Made by a program: the position numbers and the translations under genes. Shown piece by piece: positions 51,799-61,100 of a stretch of DNA of 64,000 bases (positions are counted from its first letter, which is position 1; every line of letters begins with the position of its first letter). The DNA lies in contig NZ_JARNTW010000006.1 in assembly GCF_029433105.1 (NCBI RefSeq), positions 62,001 through 126,000 on the forward strand. Direction: 5' to 3'. This DNA is from Runella sp. MFBS21. Its GTDB lineage: Bacteria > Bacteroidota > Bacteroidia > Cytophagales > Spirosomataceae. The notes beneath the pieces are model-generated. The model searched no databases. It was not told where the DNA came from and saw only the letters and a program-made list of their open reading frames with translations.

Positions 51799-51833
51799 AA
51801 ATCATTTTGCGTATTTTTTACACAAAATGATTT
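51799..51833. promoter_or_regulatory. Palindromic operator candidate 2 (NAD operon)
   Basis: AAATCATTTTG (51799-51809) faces CAAAATGATTT (51823-51833) perfectly. The inner form ATTTTGCGT-N7-ACACAAAAT (51804-51828) matches operator 1. The centres are 53 bases apart, about five helical turns. A near-consensus -7 element (TTAATTTG, minus strand) lies between the two. Confidence 0.72.
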
Positions 51834-51953
51834 AACGGTCGTTTTATCCTAAAATAAGGGAAGCAGTAATTTCTATGAAGTCAGGGCTAAAGCCCTAGTT
51901 TTTAGTTTATCAGACTTTCTAAGTTTTAGAAACTTGGAAAGTCTACTCATTAA

Positions 51954-52799
51954 TTATCTTGAATAAGTAGCTCTTAATACAAAAGCTACAATAGGCGAAG
52001 GGTCTTGGAGGCTATGAGGGTGGTGCTTAACGCCGGGTTTGTGGATGACCATGATATTTCCACCTAAAGCTTTGACTCGTTTTTCGAACAAATCAGTATT
52101 TTCATCCATAGGTACTACCTCATCGGCATCTCCACAAACATGAAGCATAGGAAAACCTGCTTTGACGATTTTATCGACATTGTCAATCGGGCTTCCTTTA
52201 AACTGAGCTGCTTCTTCTTGCGTTTTTAAGTTATAATCTTCTTTGAATACCTCCCAATCACGCTTGCTGCCCGGGCCGCGTCCTTTGCCACCGGGCCAAC
52301 TTTTGAGGTCGAGCACGGGGGCATCGGCATATACACACGACACTTTTTCGGGATTGACCATACCCCAATTATAAACATACACTCCTCCCCTACTAAAACC
52401 TTCAAGCGCCACTTTCGAGGACAAACCCGCTTTGGTCATCAAAGCATAATATTGATTCCAAATATCAATCGCTTGACTATTGCCAAACAACTCCGCGACA
52501 TCACAATATACCACATGAAAGCCCCGTTCCAACAAAGCGCTATCGGCCTGAGGCTCATGTCCCCAAAACCGTGCTCGCCATATCCAAGGCGCCGTTAGTC
52601 CTATCTGACGTGGTTTGACAACTTTGGCCTGACGTCCATTGAAGGTAAAAGTAGCCATTTCAAATCCACAAAATTTACCTAACTGCTTATCGGCAGGTAA
52701 AGCTTGAAAAATATCAAATTCGGGAGATGATTGGGCGCGTAAGATTGGAGTAGACATCCCAAAAACCAATAACAGGGTGAGGGTTTTCAAATAACTCAT
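51954..52799 (-). CDS. Secreted alpha/beta hydrolase (S9/prolyl-oligopeptidase-like fold)
   Basis: 281 residues from ATG 52799, chosen because it opens a signal peptide (LKTLTLLLVFGMSTPILRAQ); a longer frame begins at the promoter. The nucleophile elbow is GFSRGG, and ADAPVLDLK, HVCGDADEVVP (acid) and KHHPHSL (histidine) complete a plausible triad. LTAPWIWRARFWGHEP is distinctive, and similar Bacteroidota proteins are usually annotated as alpha/beta hydrolases of unknown substrate. The location is likely periplasmic. It stands alone between the NAD operon and the M13 peptidase. Confidence 0.85.
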   Translation of the reverse strand: MSYLKTLTLLLVFGMSTPILRAQSSPEFDIFQALPADKQLGKFCGFEMATFTFNGRQAKVVKPRQIGLTAPWIWRARFWGHEPQADSALLERGFHVVYCDVAELFGNSQAIDIWNQYYALMTKAGLSSKVALEGFSRGGVYVYNWGMVNPEKVSCVYADAPVLDLKSWPGGKGRGPGSKRDWEVFKEDYNLKTQEEAAQFKGSPIDNVDKIVKAGFPMLHVCGDADEVVPMDENTDLFEKRVKALGGNIMVIHKPGVKHHPHSLQDPSPIVAFVLRATYSR

Positions 52800-52843
52800 G
52801 AAAAAACTAATTTTAGATTTACCCAGTAAAGTCTTTTTCTGAC

Positions 52844-52851
52844 CAAATCTA
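52844..52851 (-). promoter_or_regulatory. Candidate -7 box (TAGATTTG) for the hydrolase
   Basis: Minus-strand TAGATTTG lies 44 bases before the ATG at 52799. Its position makes the longer in-frame TTG start untenable, because transcription would begin downstream of it. Confidence 0.55.
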
Positions 52852-53036
52852 TTCTCCACGTTATCGTTAAATTTAGAGAGGATTGAGGGCTTTTCTGTCT
52901 CTCTTTTATTTCTTCAAACTTTTCGATTTCACCGACACAAAGTGCCGATTAAGATAGATTCTTTAAAACAAAAGCATGAAATATTACTTTTATTAAAGAA
53001 TTTTGTCGTGCTTTTTTATTCAAAACTAAAACCAAT

Positions 53037-55067
53037 ATGAAAAAACTACACCTTGCAGCCGGCTTGTCTATCCTAGGGCTGCTGTCTTTTATCAAAACCG
53101 ACGACCCCAAGCCCGTTAGGGGTCTTGATCTCTCTGGAATGGATTTGTCGGTAAGTCCGCGTGAAGATTTTTTTCTTTATGCCAACGGTGGATGGCTCAA
53201 AAAAGCCGAAATCCCTGCTTCCGAAACGGCGTGGGGTTCTTTCAATATTTTGCGTAACAACAACACAAAAAACCTAAAAGGAATCTTGGAAGAAGCTGCC
53301 ACAAGTAAAGCTCCTGCAGGGAGTGTAAAGCAGCGTGTGGGAGACCTCTTTGCTTCAGGTATGGATACGGTAGCAATCGAAAAACGTGGCTACGAGCCCA
53401 TCAAACCTATCTTGGCCGAAATCGATAAAATCAAAGATTACAAAGGATTGCTGCGCTACTCAGCTACCCATCCACTCGAAGGAGGAAGCACTTTTATTGG
53501 TGCAGGAGTAGGTCAAGATGCCAAAGACCCTGACAAATACATTGTGAGTATGCGTCAGACTGGTACAGGACTTCCCGAAAAAGATTATTATACCAAAACC
53601 GACCCTTCTACCGTCAAAGTAAGAGAAGCTTACAAAAACTATATCTCGACGCTATTTACTCTTACGGGTACTGAAGCTACCAAAGCCAAGCAACTTGCGG
53701 AAGATATTTTGGCGTTAGAAACTCAAATCGCCACTTCGCACATGGGACGCATCGAAATGCGTAATCCTATCGCGCTTTACAACAAGTTTGCTACTAAAGA
53801 TTTTGCGGCCAAAGTTCCTAACTTGGACTTAGTAAATGTGCTTACCACCCTCCGCATGAAAACCGACACAATCATAGTAGCGCAGCCTAAGTACTACGAA
53901 GCCCTCAACGAAATGTTACCTATGGCCAATATTGAGACTTTGAAGGCTAGGCTAAAATTTTCGGTGATCAGCGGAGCTTCGGGCTACTTGAGTAAGCCAT
54001 TTGTGGATGCGAGTTTTGAATATAGTGGCAAAACCTTGAACGGTCAAAAAGTACAGCAAGAACGTTGGAAACGTATTTCTAGCCTTACAGACAATCTCGC
54101 AGGCGACTTACTAGGACAGCTCTACGTAGAAAAATACTTCAAGCCAGAAGCCAAAAAACGTATGGATGAACTAGTGGCAAATCTCCAAAAGGTATTTGAA
54201 AAACGTATCAACGAACTTGAATGGATGACCGCTGAAACCAAAGTAGAGGCCCTGAGAAAATTGAAGGCATTTACGCCCAAAATTGGCTATCCTTCCAAAT
54301 GGAAAAATTATGAGGGAGTAAAAGTCAAAAGAGATGATTTCTATGGAAACGTCCGTGCTTTTGGTAAATGGCGCTACGAAGAAATGCTCGGACGCCTAGG
54401 CAAACCCGTTGACAAATCTGAGTGGGGAATGACTCCACCTACGGTCAATGCTTACTATAGCCCACTTCGCAACGAAATCGCTTTTCCTGCGGGTATTTTG
54501 CAGTGGCCGTTTTTCGACCCTGAAGCTGATGATGCCTTCAATTACGGTGCTATTGGTGCGGTGATTGGTCATGAAATGACGCACGGCTTCGACGACCAAG
54601 GCCGTCAATACAACTATATGGGAATGCTCAAAAACTGGTGGAAAAAAGACGATAACGACCAATTTAAACAACGCGCCCAAGTCGTAATTGACCAATACGA
54701 CGGCTATACCGTACTGGATGGTCTTCATGTAAAAGGACAACTTACCCTAGGTGAAAATATCGCCGATATTGGCGGGCTTTCAGTAGCTTATGAAGCATTC
54801 AAGACCTTTACCAAACAGGGGAAAAGCAACGAAAAAACAGATGGCTTCACTCCCGACCAGCGCTTCTTCTTGGCTTTTGGACAAATATGGCGTACCAAAA
54901 CCCGCGACGAAGCACTTCGCCTGCGTGTCAATACCGACCCGCACTCTCCTGGCGAATTTAGAGCCAACGGCCCTTTGTCAAATTTCGAACCGTTTTACAA
55001 AGCTTTTGGGGTACAACCCGGCGATAAGATGTATCGCCCCGAAAATATTCGTGTGAAAATCTGGTAA
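53037..55067 (+). CDS. M13 family (neprilysin-like) zinc endopeptidase
   Basis: 676 residues with an N-terminal hydrophobic signal (LAAGLSILGLLSF). The M13 signature is complete: NAYYSPLRNEIAFPAGIL for substrate binding, zinc motif HEMTH at residues 512-516, and GENIAD with the third ligand Glu573. The C-terminal RVNTDPHSPGEFRANGPLSN block contains the conserved arginine. It cleaves short peptides in the periplasm or at the surface. It has its own strong terminator and no operon partners. Confidence 0.94.
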   Translation: MKKLHLAAGLSILGLLSFIKTDDPKPVRGLDLSGMDLSVSPREDFFLYANGGWLKKAEIPASETAWGSFNILRNNNTKNLKGILEEAATSKAPAGSVKQRVGDLFASGMDTVAIEKRGYEPIKPILAEIDKIKDYKGLLRYSATHPLEGGSTFIGAGVGQDAKDPDKYIVSMRQTGTGLPEKDYYTKTDPSTVKVREAYKNYISTLFTLTGTEATKAKQLAEDILALETQIATSHMGRIEMRNPIALYNKFATKDFAAKVPNLDLVNVLTTLRMKTDTIIVAQPKYYEALNEMLPMANIETLKARLKFSVISGASGYLSKPFVDASFEYSGKTLNGQKVQQERWKRISSLTDNLAGDLLGQLYVEKYFKPEAKKRMDELVANLQKVFEKRINELEWMTAETKVEALRKLKAFTPKIGYPSKWKNYEGVKVKRDDFYGNVRAFGKWRYEEMLGRLGKPVDKSEWGMTPPTVNAYYSPLRNEIAFPAGILQWPFFDPEADDAFNYGAIGAVIGHEMTHGFDDQGRQYNYMGMLKNWWKKDDNDQFKQRAQVVIDQYDGYTVLDGLHVKGQLTLGENIADIGGLSVAYEAFKTFTKQGKSNEKTDGFTPDQRFFLAFGQIWRTKTRDEALRLRVNTDPHSPGEFRANGPLSNFEPFYKAFGVQPGDKMYRPENIRVKIW

Positions 55068-55093
55068 GATTTAGCTTCATTTATTTTCCCATA

Positions 55094-55127
55094 ACACCCC
55101 CTTTTTCCAAAAAGAAAAAGGGGGTGT
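55094..55127 (+). terminator. Intrinsic terminator after the M13 peptidase
   Basis: A perfect 14-base-pair stem (55094-55107 with 55114-55127) is followed by CTGTTTTT. Confidence 0.9.
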
Positions 55128-55201
55128 CTGTTTTTCGGCTTTTATAATCGCTCCTTTCAGCTTTTCTTTTTTCTTTCTTCTCTTTCTAAAATTAAAAACC
55201 G

Positions 55202-55209
55202 TAATTTTG
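55202..55209 (+). promoter_or_regulatory. Candidate -7 box (TAATTTTG) and long leader of purH
   Basis: TAATTTTG would start a leader of about 137 bases before purH. The leader contains a short perfect palindrome, TTTGATAATCAAA (about 55274-55286), but no terminator or recognisable riboswitch core. Confidence 0.5.
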
Positions 55210-55350
55210 CGGCTTCATTTTTCAGCAGTAAAACTCAGTTGTTATTTAACCGCACTTAACAGTACTAATGATTTGATAATCAAACCAAAACTAACAAAAG
55301 TACTTTAGGAGTAAAGCGGAAGAATCAATCGTGCAATCGCATCCAATACA

Positions 55351-56877
55351 ATGAAAAAAATCCAATCGGCCTTACTTTCGGTTTATTACAAAGACGGCCT
55401 CGAACCTATCGTCAAACTTCTCCACCAAAACGGCGTTAAGCTGTACTCAACTGGCGGAACTCAAACATTTATCGAAAGCCTGGGCGTTCCTGTTACGGCC
55501 GTCGAAGACCTTACGGGCTACCCTTCTATATTTGGGGGGCGCGTCAAAACCCTCCACCCTGCGGTTTTTGGGGGGATTTTATACCGTCGTGATGATGAAG
55601 GTGACTTGGCTCAAGCCTCCCAATTCAACATCCCGGCTATCGATCTCGTGGTGGTGGATTTGTATCCTTTTGAAGAAACGGTAGCTTCAGGAGCAAGCGA
55701 TGAAGATATCATCGAAAAAATCGACATTGGAGGTATCTCATTGATTAGAGCAGGAGCCAAAAACTTCCAAGATTCGCTTATTGTATCATCGCGTACACAA
55801 TATGTCGATGTTTTGGAAATACTAACCCAAAAAGGCTGTGCTACCGAACTAGCCGACCGTCGCCGTTATGCACTTGAAGCATTTGCGACTACGAGCCACT
55901 ATGATACGGCTATCAATCGATGGTTTGTACAAAAAGCAGGAGGAGAGGCCAGCATTTATGATTTTACGGCACTTCCCCAAAACTCGCTTCGTTATGGAGA
56001 AAACCCTCATCAATCGGCTACTTTCTACGGAAATTTAGACGAAATGTTTGACAAACTTCACGGCAAAGAACTCTCTTACAACAACTTAGTAGATGTAGAC
56101 GCCTGTGTATCTTTGATTGACGAATTCGGAGATGCTCCTACTTTTGCTATCATCAAACATACCAATGCTTGTGGAGTAGCTACTGCTTCTACTGCTCATG
56201 ATGCCTACGTCAATGCTCTTGCTTGCGACCCTGTATCGGCTTTTGGAGGGGTGATTATTACCAATGCCACGGTAGATTTGGCTACAGCAGAAGAACTCAA
56301 TAAGCTATTCATGGAAATCTTGATTGCACCTGCCTACGAAGCCGATGCTTTGGCGGTGCTCCAATCAAAGAAAAACCGTATTTTGCTCCAGCGCAAAAAT
56401 GTACAGCTTCCCAACAAAATGTTTAAGACTATCTTAAATGGTGTCTTGGAACAAGATAAAGACTTAGTAGTGGAAGGAGCGGCTCAATTTAAGACTGTCA
56501 CTAAAGTAGCACCTACTGAGTCAGAAGTAAAAGCGCTCGAATTTGCCTTGAAAGTATGTAAACATACCAAGTCAAATACCATTGTTTTGGCAAAAGAAAA
56601 CCAACTTATCGCTAGTGGTACAGGCCAAACCTCACGGGTAGATGCTCTACGTCAAGCCATTGAAAAAGCGCTGGCTTTTGGGTTTGATCTTAAAGGTGCT
56701 GTCATGGCATCCGATGCGTTTTTTCCCTTTGCCGATTGTGTAGAGATTGCACATCTTGCAGGGATTACCGCGGTAGTTCAGCCTGGCGGCTCTATTCGCG
56801 ACCAAGAGTCAATCGATTATTGTGATGCTAATGAGTTGGCGATGGTCACGACAGGTGTGCGCCATTTTAAACACTAA
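55351..56877 (+). CDS. purH: Bifunctional AICAR formyltransferase / IMP cyclohydrolase
   Basis: 508 residues. It performs the last two steps of IMP synthesis. The N-terminal IMP cyclohydrolase domain has LYSTGGTQTF, GGRVKTLHPAVFGGIL and DLVVVDLYPFEETV. The transformylase domain has LRYGENPHQSATFYG, IIKHTNACGVATA (usual KHxNPCG, here with Ala for Pro, keeping the catalytic Lys and His), VSAFGGVI and GQTSRVDAL near the end. Length is normal. It has a long untranslated leader and ends at an intrinsic terminator. Confidence 0.97.
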   Translation: MKKIQSALLSVYYKDGLEPIVKLLHQNGVKLYSTGGTQTFIESLGVPVTAVEDLTGYPSIFGGRVKTLHPAVFGGILYRRDDEGDLAQASQFNIPAIDLVVVDLYPFEETVASGASDEDIIEKIDIGGISLIRAGAKNFQDSLIVSSRTQYVDVLEILTQKGCATELADRRRYALEAFATTSHYDTAINRWFVQKAGGEASIYDFTALPQNSLRYGENPHQSATFYGNLDEMFDKLHGKELSYNNLVDVDACVSLIDEFGDAPTFAIIKHTNACGVATASTAHDAYVNALACDPVSAFGGVIITNATVDLATAEELNKLFMEILIAPAYEADALAVLQSKKNRILLQRKNVQLPNKMFKTILNGVLEQDKDLVVEGAAQFKTVTKVAPTESEVKALEFALKVCKHTKSNTIVLAKENQLIASGTGQTSRVDALRQAIEKALAFGFDLKGAVMASDAFFPFADCVEIAHLAGITAVVQPGGSIRDQESIDYCDANELAMVTTGVRHFKH

Positions 56878-56900
56878 GAAAATATTTTCTGTATTTCAAC

Positions 56901-56929
56901 AAAAAAGCCGCTCTGAATGCGGCTTTTTT
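56901..56929 (+). terminator. Bidirectional intrinsic terminator
   Basis: AAAAAAGCCGC (56901-56911) pairs with GCGGCTTTTTT (56919-56929). It serves purH and the converging DUF748-like gene. Confidence 0.94.
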
Positions 56930-56932
56930 GTT

Positions 56933-58084
56933 TTACTTTTTCTTCTTCTCTTTTGCGGGTTTATTCAAAATCCGCTGCAATAGCGTTCGATTATCTTCTT
57001 TTGTTACTTCTTGAAGAGAGTTTAATGTAATCTGATGATCTACACTAGGTACCAATGCTCTTATGAAAGCATTGCGAAGTAGCTCGAAAACCGCATCCAA
57101 AGTGCGTATTCGAGGTTTTTCAAAACTTCCTTCCATCGCCAATTTAGTAGCAACCTGCTCTTTTTTTGGATTTTCGAGTACATTCCCCACTCCATCCGCA
57201 ATCCCTTCCCATAGTTTTTGAAAAAAAGAATCTTTTTTATCTTCTTGACCCAAGATTTCCAAATCTTTGATGATAGGCTTTACATAGCCTTTAAACTTCC
57301 CCTCTTTGGCGGCAAATTCGGTATAAAGTCCTAAACTTCCTTTACTGACATCAAAACGACCATAGGCTTTAAAAAAGTCGTTAAGCAAAACTAAATTAGA
57401 ATTTTTGATTTCGGCATTTAGGTCAAACGTAGCATCATAAGCTAAAGGGTTGAGTTTTAAATTCAAGCTCATAGTACCTTTATAAGCCATAGCTCGCGCC
57501 GAAACAGTAGCTGGTAAATCATTATCTTTTTCTTCGGCGTTGGTTAGGTTTTGTGCAAGCACATAAGTGTCTTCCAACGATATATCTACTTTGGGACTAA
57601 CATAGGGGTCCACATAATGAATACTTCCTTCTCTAATCTCAAAAAGATTGACCTGAAGTGGCATAAAGTCTTTCAGTATTTTTCTAAAATCACTAGAATC
57701 TCTTTGGACGTCTTCTAATTCTATTTTGTTTTTTGTAAAAATCAAAGTAGGTTTTTCAAATATCAATTGGCCTACGATTCGTCTTTTAAAAAGAGGCTTC
57801 CATTGAATAGCCAAATCCACTTTTTGGGCTTTGAAAAATTCGGTTTGTTGGTGGGATTTGTCGTCGACTTTATTCAAGAAGATTTCTTTAATCTGATACG
57901 CACCCCGGTACAATGATAAGTCTATATCAGATATATGACCATAATACCCAGACATGGTAGCCAAGGTTTTGTTGGCATAATGAAGCACTATATAAGGAAG
58001 TAAGAGGCGGATAATAACCAGCACTCCAATGGTAATCGCAAATACCTTAAATCTCTTAGTAGCATAAAATCGTCTAATCTCCAT
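56933..58084 (-). CDS. DUF748-like (AsmA-superfamily-like) membrane-anchored protein
   Basis: 383 residues from the ATG at 58084 (MEIRRFYATKRFKVF); an ATG four codons earlier sits inside a stable hairpin, so the second is preferred. One N-terminal membrane helix (VFAITIGVLVIIRLLLPYIVL) is followed by beta-rich segments with DUF748 hallmarks: HISDIDLSLYRGAYQIKEI, VDLAIQWKPLFKRRIVGQLIFEKP and FEIREGSIHYVDPYVSP. DUF748 proteins are thought to be periplasmic and AsmA-like, with a possible link to lipid or envelope transport. The protein ends in a basic KEKKKK tail. It follows the 1652-residue gene on the same strand and probably works with it. Confidence 0.8.
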   Translation of the reverse strand: MEIRRFYATKRFKVFAITIGVLVIIRLLLPYIVLHYANKTLATMSGYYGHISDIDLSLYRGAYQIKEIFLNKVDDKSHQQTEFFKAQKVDLAIQWKPLFKRRIVGQLIFEKPTLIFTKNKIELEDVQRDSSDFRKILKDFMPLQVNLFEIREGSIHYVDPYVSPKVDISLEDTYVLAQNLTNAEEKDNDLPATVSARAMAYKGTMSLNLKLNPLAYDATFDLNAEIKNSNLVLLNDFFKAYGRFDVSKGSLGLYTEFAAKEGKFKGYVKPIIKDLEILGQEDKKDSFFQKLWEGIADGVGNVLENPKKEQVATKLAMEGSFEKPRIRTLDAVFELLRNAFIRALVPSVDHQITLNSLQEVTKEDNRTLLQRILNKPAKEKKKK

Positions 58085-58095
58085 GGTATGAAACA

Positions 58096-58129
58096 TTTAG
58101 GTGTAAAGCGCTATTGTTTTACACCTAAA
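58096..58129 (-). other. Intercistronic hairpin before the DUF748-like gene
   Basis: TTTAGGTGTAAA (58096-58107) pairs perfectly with TTTACACCTAAA (58118-58129). It sits between the large secreted-protein gene and the DUF748-like gene and covers the first of two possible start codons. No T run follows on the minus strand, so it is more likely an RNA-processing, stability or translation element than a terminator. Confidence 0.6.
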
Positions 58130-58146
58130 AAATCATGCCCAGACGA

Positions 58147-61100
58147 TTAGAATCCCTCTTTTTCTTCTTCCTTCTCTTTTTTCTTTGCGGGAGCTTTAGG
58201 AGGAGTTTGGGCAACTTTGGCACCAGGTTTAGCTTTAGGGTCGGTAGATTTGGCCGTAGATTTAGTGTCTTTGGAGGTTTTATCTTTGGCAGTAGGCAGT
58301 GTTGTTTTTTCTACTTCTGCCACTTTCTCCGCCTCTTCTTTGGTTTCTATGGGGGTGGTTTCTACAGGTTCTTTCTCTTTAGGAGCAGCCGTAGCAGCAG
58401 TCTTGGTATTAGGTGATGTTTTGGGGGCGGTAGTTTTAGTAGGGGTTTTGGAATCTTTGACTACTACAGGTTTTTTGGGCTTAGGACGATACAAAGAGTT
58501 GAATCTGTCAACAAACAAATCTCGCTCTTCATATCCAATAGGCAAAACAGTCGACTCTTTTTTATCTTTTGATTTGACCATGATAAAATCATTCAATTCT
58601 TGGTCAGAAGACACCATTGCCAGTTTGTCTTGTTGCCAATCGAAATAGTACCAAACATCTTCGGAAGATTCGATATAAATGCTGATTTCGTCGCCACGGG
58701 GATTTTTACGAATTTCTATCATCCCTTCCATTTCGGCATTAATATCTGTAGAACCAATATTTGAAACACCTATTTTACCTACGCTATAAAAGGCATTCTG
58801 TGGCGCAGACCATCGCAAATTTACATTTGAAAACACCAAGGTAGCATTGAACTTGGGCGAAGCATCAAAGAGGGGTTTATAAGCAGCTGCTGTGCGTGCG
58901 ATGTAGCTATCGGTAGCTTTTCGACCAATAAGCGCCGAAAGTTTAGCTCCTAAACGCTCAAACTCTGGCTCGGCAGGGTCGCTATTTTGCTCATCTAAGT
59001 TGGTCTGGACAATTTTTTCTCCTGCTTTGGCAATGATTTCTTTGCTGGTGGGGAAATTAAACGAAAGCAACGTATTGAATCGATAGGTTGTACTATCAAT
59101 ATTTGTATTTACACTTCCTGCTGCTAAAAACATCTCCTCCCCTTGTTTGACATTTCCTCCGCTCACAAAATTAAGTTTTCCTTGGTAAGTTATAGTTCCT
59201 TTAGCGTCATTGAAAGTATAAGCATTTTCTTCGTCTATTAATTCATCTGCCTTTTTGGGTTCAGAAACTACTTTAAAAACTTTTGTTTTTTCGTCAAACC
59301 TCAACAAGCCCTCTGCATCAAAGATGTCTTGATCGTTACGAGATTCTTTAGGTGATAAGAAGGTATTGTACAAGCCATCGGCTCCAGAGCGAAAATGTAA
59401 CCCTACTGATATAGGCAAATCTGCTTCATTTTTGAGCTCGGGAGTTACTTTTAGAGCTACATCTTTGGTAGGAGTTTCTTTAAATGGAATCCAAGACGCT
59501 ACCAAATCGGGGCGTTTTTTGATAATAGGCTTTATATAGCCGTCAAACTGCAAGTTAGGCTCTGGAGCTATCATAGTCATGCCTCCCTTGTATTGAAGTC
59601 GAGGACCAATCACAAAATTGTCAACTTCCACAATCTCGGCACGTGCTACGGTCGAAAACACTTTATTTTTAGCATTTTTTGCCGTTCTGCTATTTGACGA
59701 TACCGTTGGTGAAGATACCGCCCTTAAATCAAAATTCCCCATTTTTACCGGAATAGTGTCGTTGGTGACGGTAGCATACAAATACGTAGCATCCCCTATA
59801 AACTTAGTACGCGACATAATTTGAATATTTCCGTTTTTAAGTCGATGGTATTCATTGAGCGTATCTAATACCAAACGGGCATTTTTAAAAGCTGACATTT
59901 CTCCATTACGGCGTACTATCACCATTCCTTTATCTGGCAATACTTTAGCATCAGCTGACTTAATAAAAGGAACTCCGCCAATATTGAGGGTCATTTTTTC
60001 GATTTCATACAAAGCCGACGAACCATTAAAGGTAAGACCTTCTTGCTCTGGGGCAGTAGCTGTAAAAGTAGAAGTAGCTACATCGCCTTTCATGGCGATG
60101 GTTTTAGCATTGATATTCCATTGTGCACGGTTAATGGACGTCCGATACGATGCAAAGGGAAATTCCATACAAGTATTTTCGATAGATTTTTGACTGGTAG
60201 AAATTCCTACAATTCCTTTCACAATATTGAAATCAACATCTACATTTTGTCCTAAAAGCACTGGACGAGTGGTATTGGTAGCCGATATAATCTTGTATTG
60301 TGATTCTCCTGCTAAGAACCCTTCTTTGTTGAACTTGATGTCTTGAGAAGTAAGCTCAGAGTCTTCACGACGCAAAAACCCTTTTCCATACAGACCTGTA
60401 GAACGCAGTACAATCCGCCCGTCAAGTTTAGTAGTTCCGTTATAAAAATTAAAAGTATTTCCCTTAGTAGTCAACGACATACTGTCTGCTTTTGGCATCC
60501 ACCGTAAGCTATAGTTACGCAAATCAACCTTTGGAAAATAGGCTTTTCCAATCACGGCCTCTTTGATTTCGGCTTCGGCACCGCTAGCAATCAAAGAATC
60601 AGACATGAATAACATTGATTGAGTAGGAATACGAGCACTCAAATGAGAAATCTCTCCTTGCGAACGCAGCCCTTGCTTATCCATGACAATTTCCTTTGTA
60701 AACTTCACAGCTGTACTGGTTCCATACACTTTATAGCCAGCGGCAGGGGGAATGTAAGTAAAGCCGAGGGAGTTGTCGGGCATTGAGCGAAGATGGGCCT
60801 GAAAGGGTGGAAAGATACCATCTGAATTAAACATCCCAATAAACACAATATCTTGAGAACCCAAACTATCGTAATCTACCGAAGGTATTTTAAAAAAGAC
60901 TTTTCGATTGTATGCTAAATTTCCTCGATCGGGCTGGTCAAAATAAACGGTCATCCCTTCTGGCACACTTAGCCGTGGAAAAACCGAATTTTTCTTTTTC
61001 CCAGATTTATTGGTGGGATCATTGAGATATATACGCCCCGATTTTTCATATACTACTTCTCCTCCTACTTCGGTAGTTCCTCCCTTATCGTAAGATTCTT

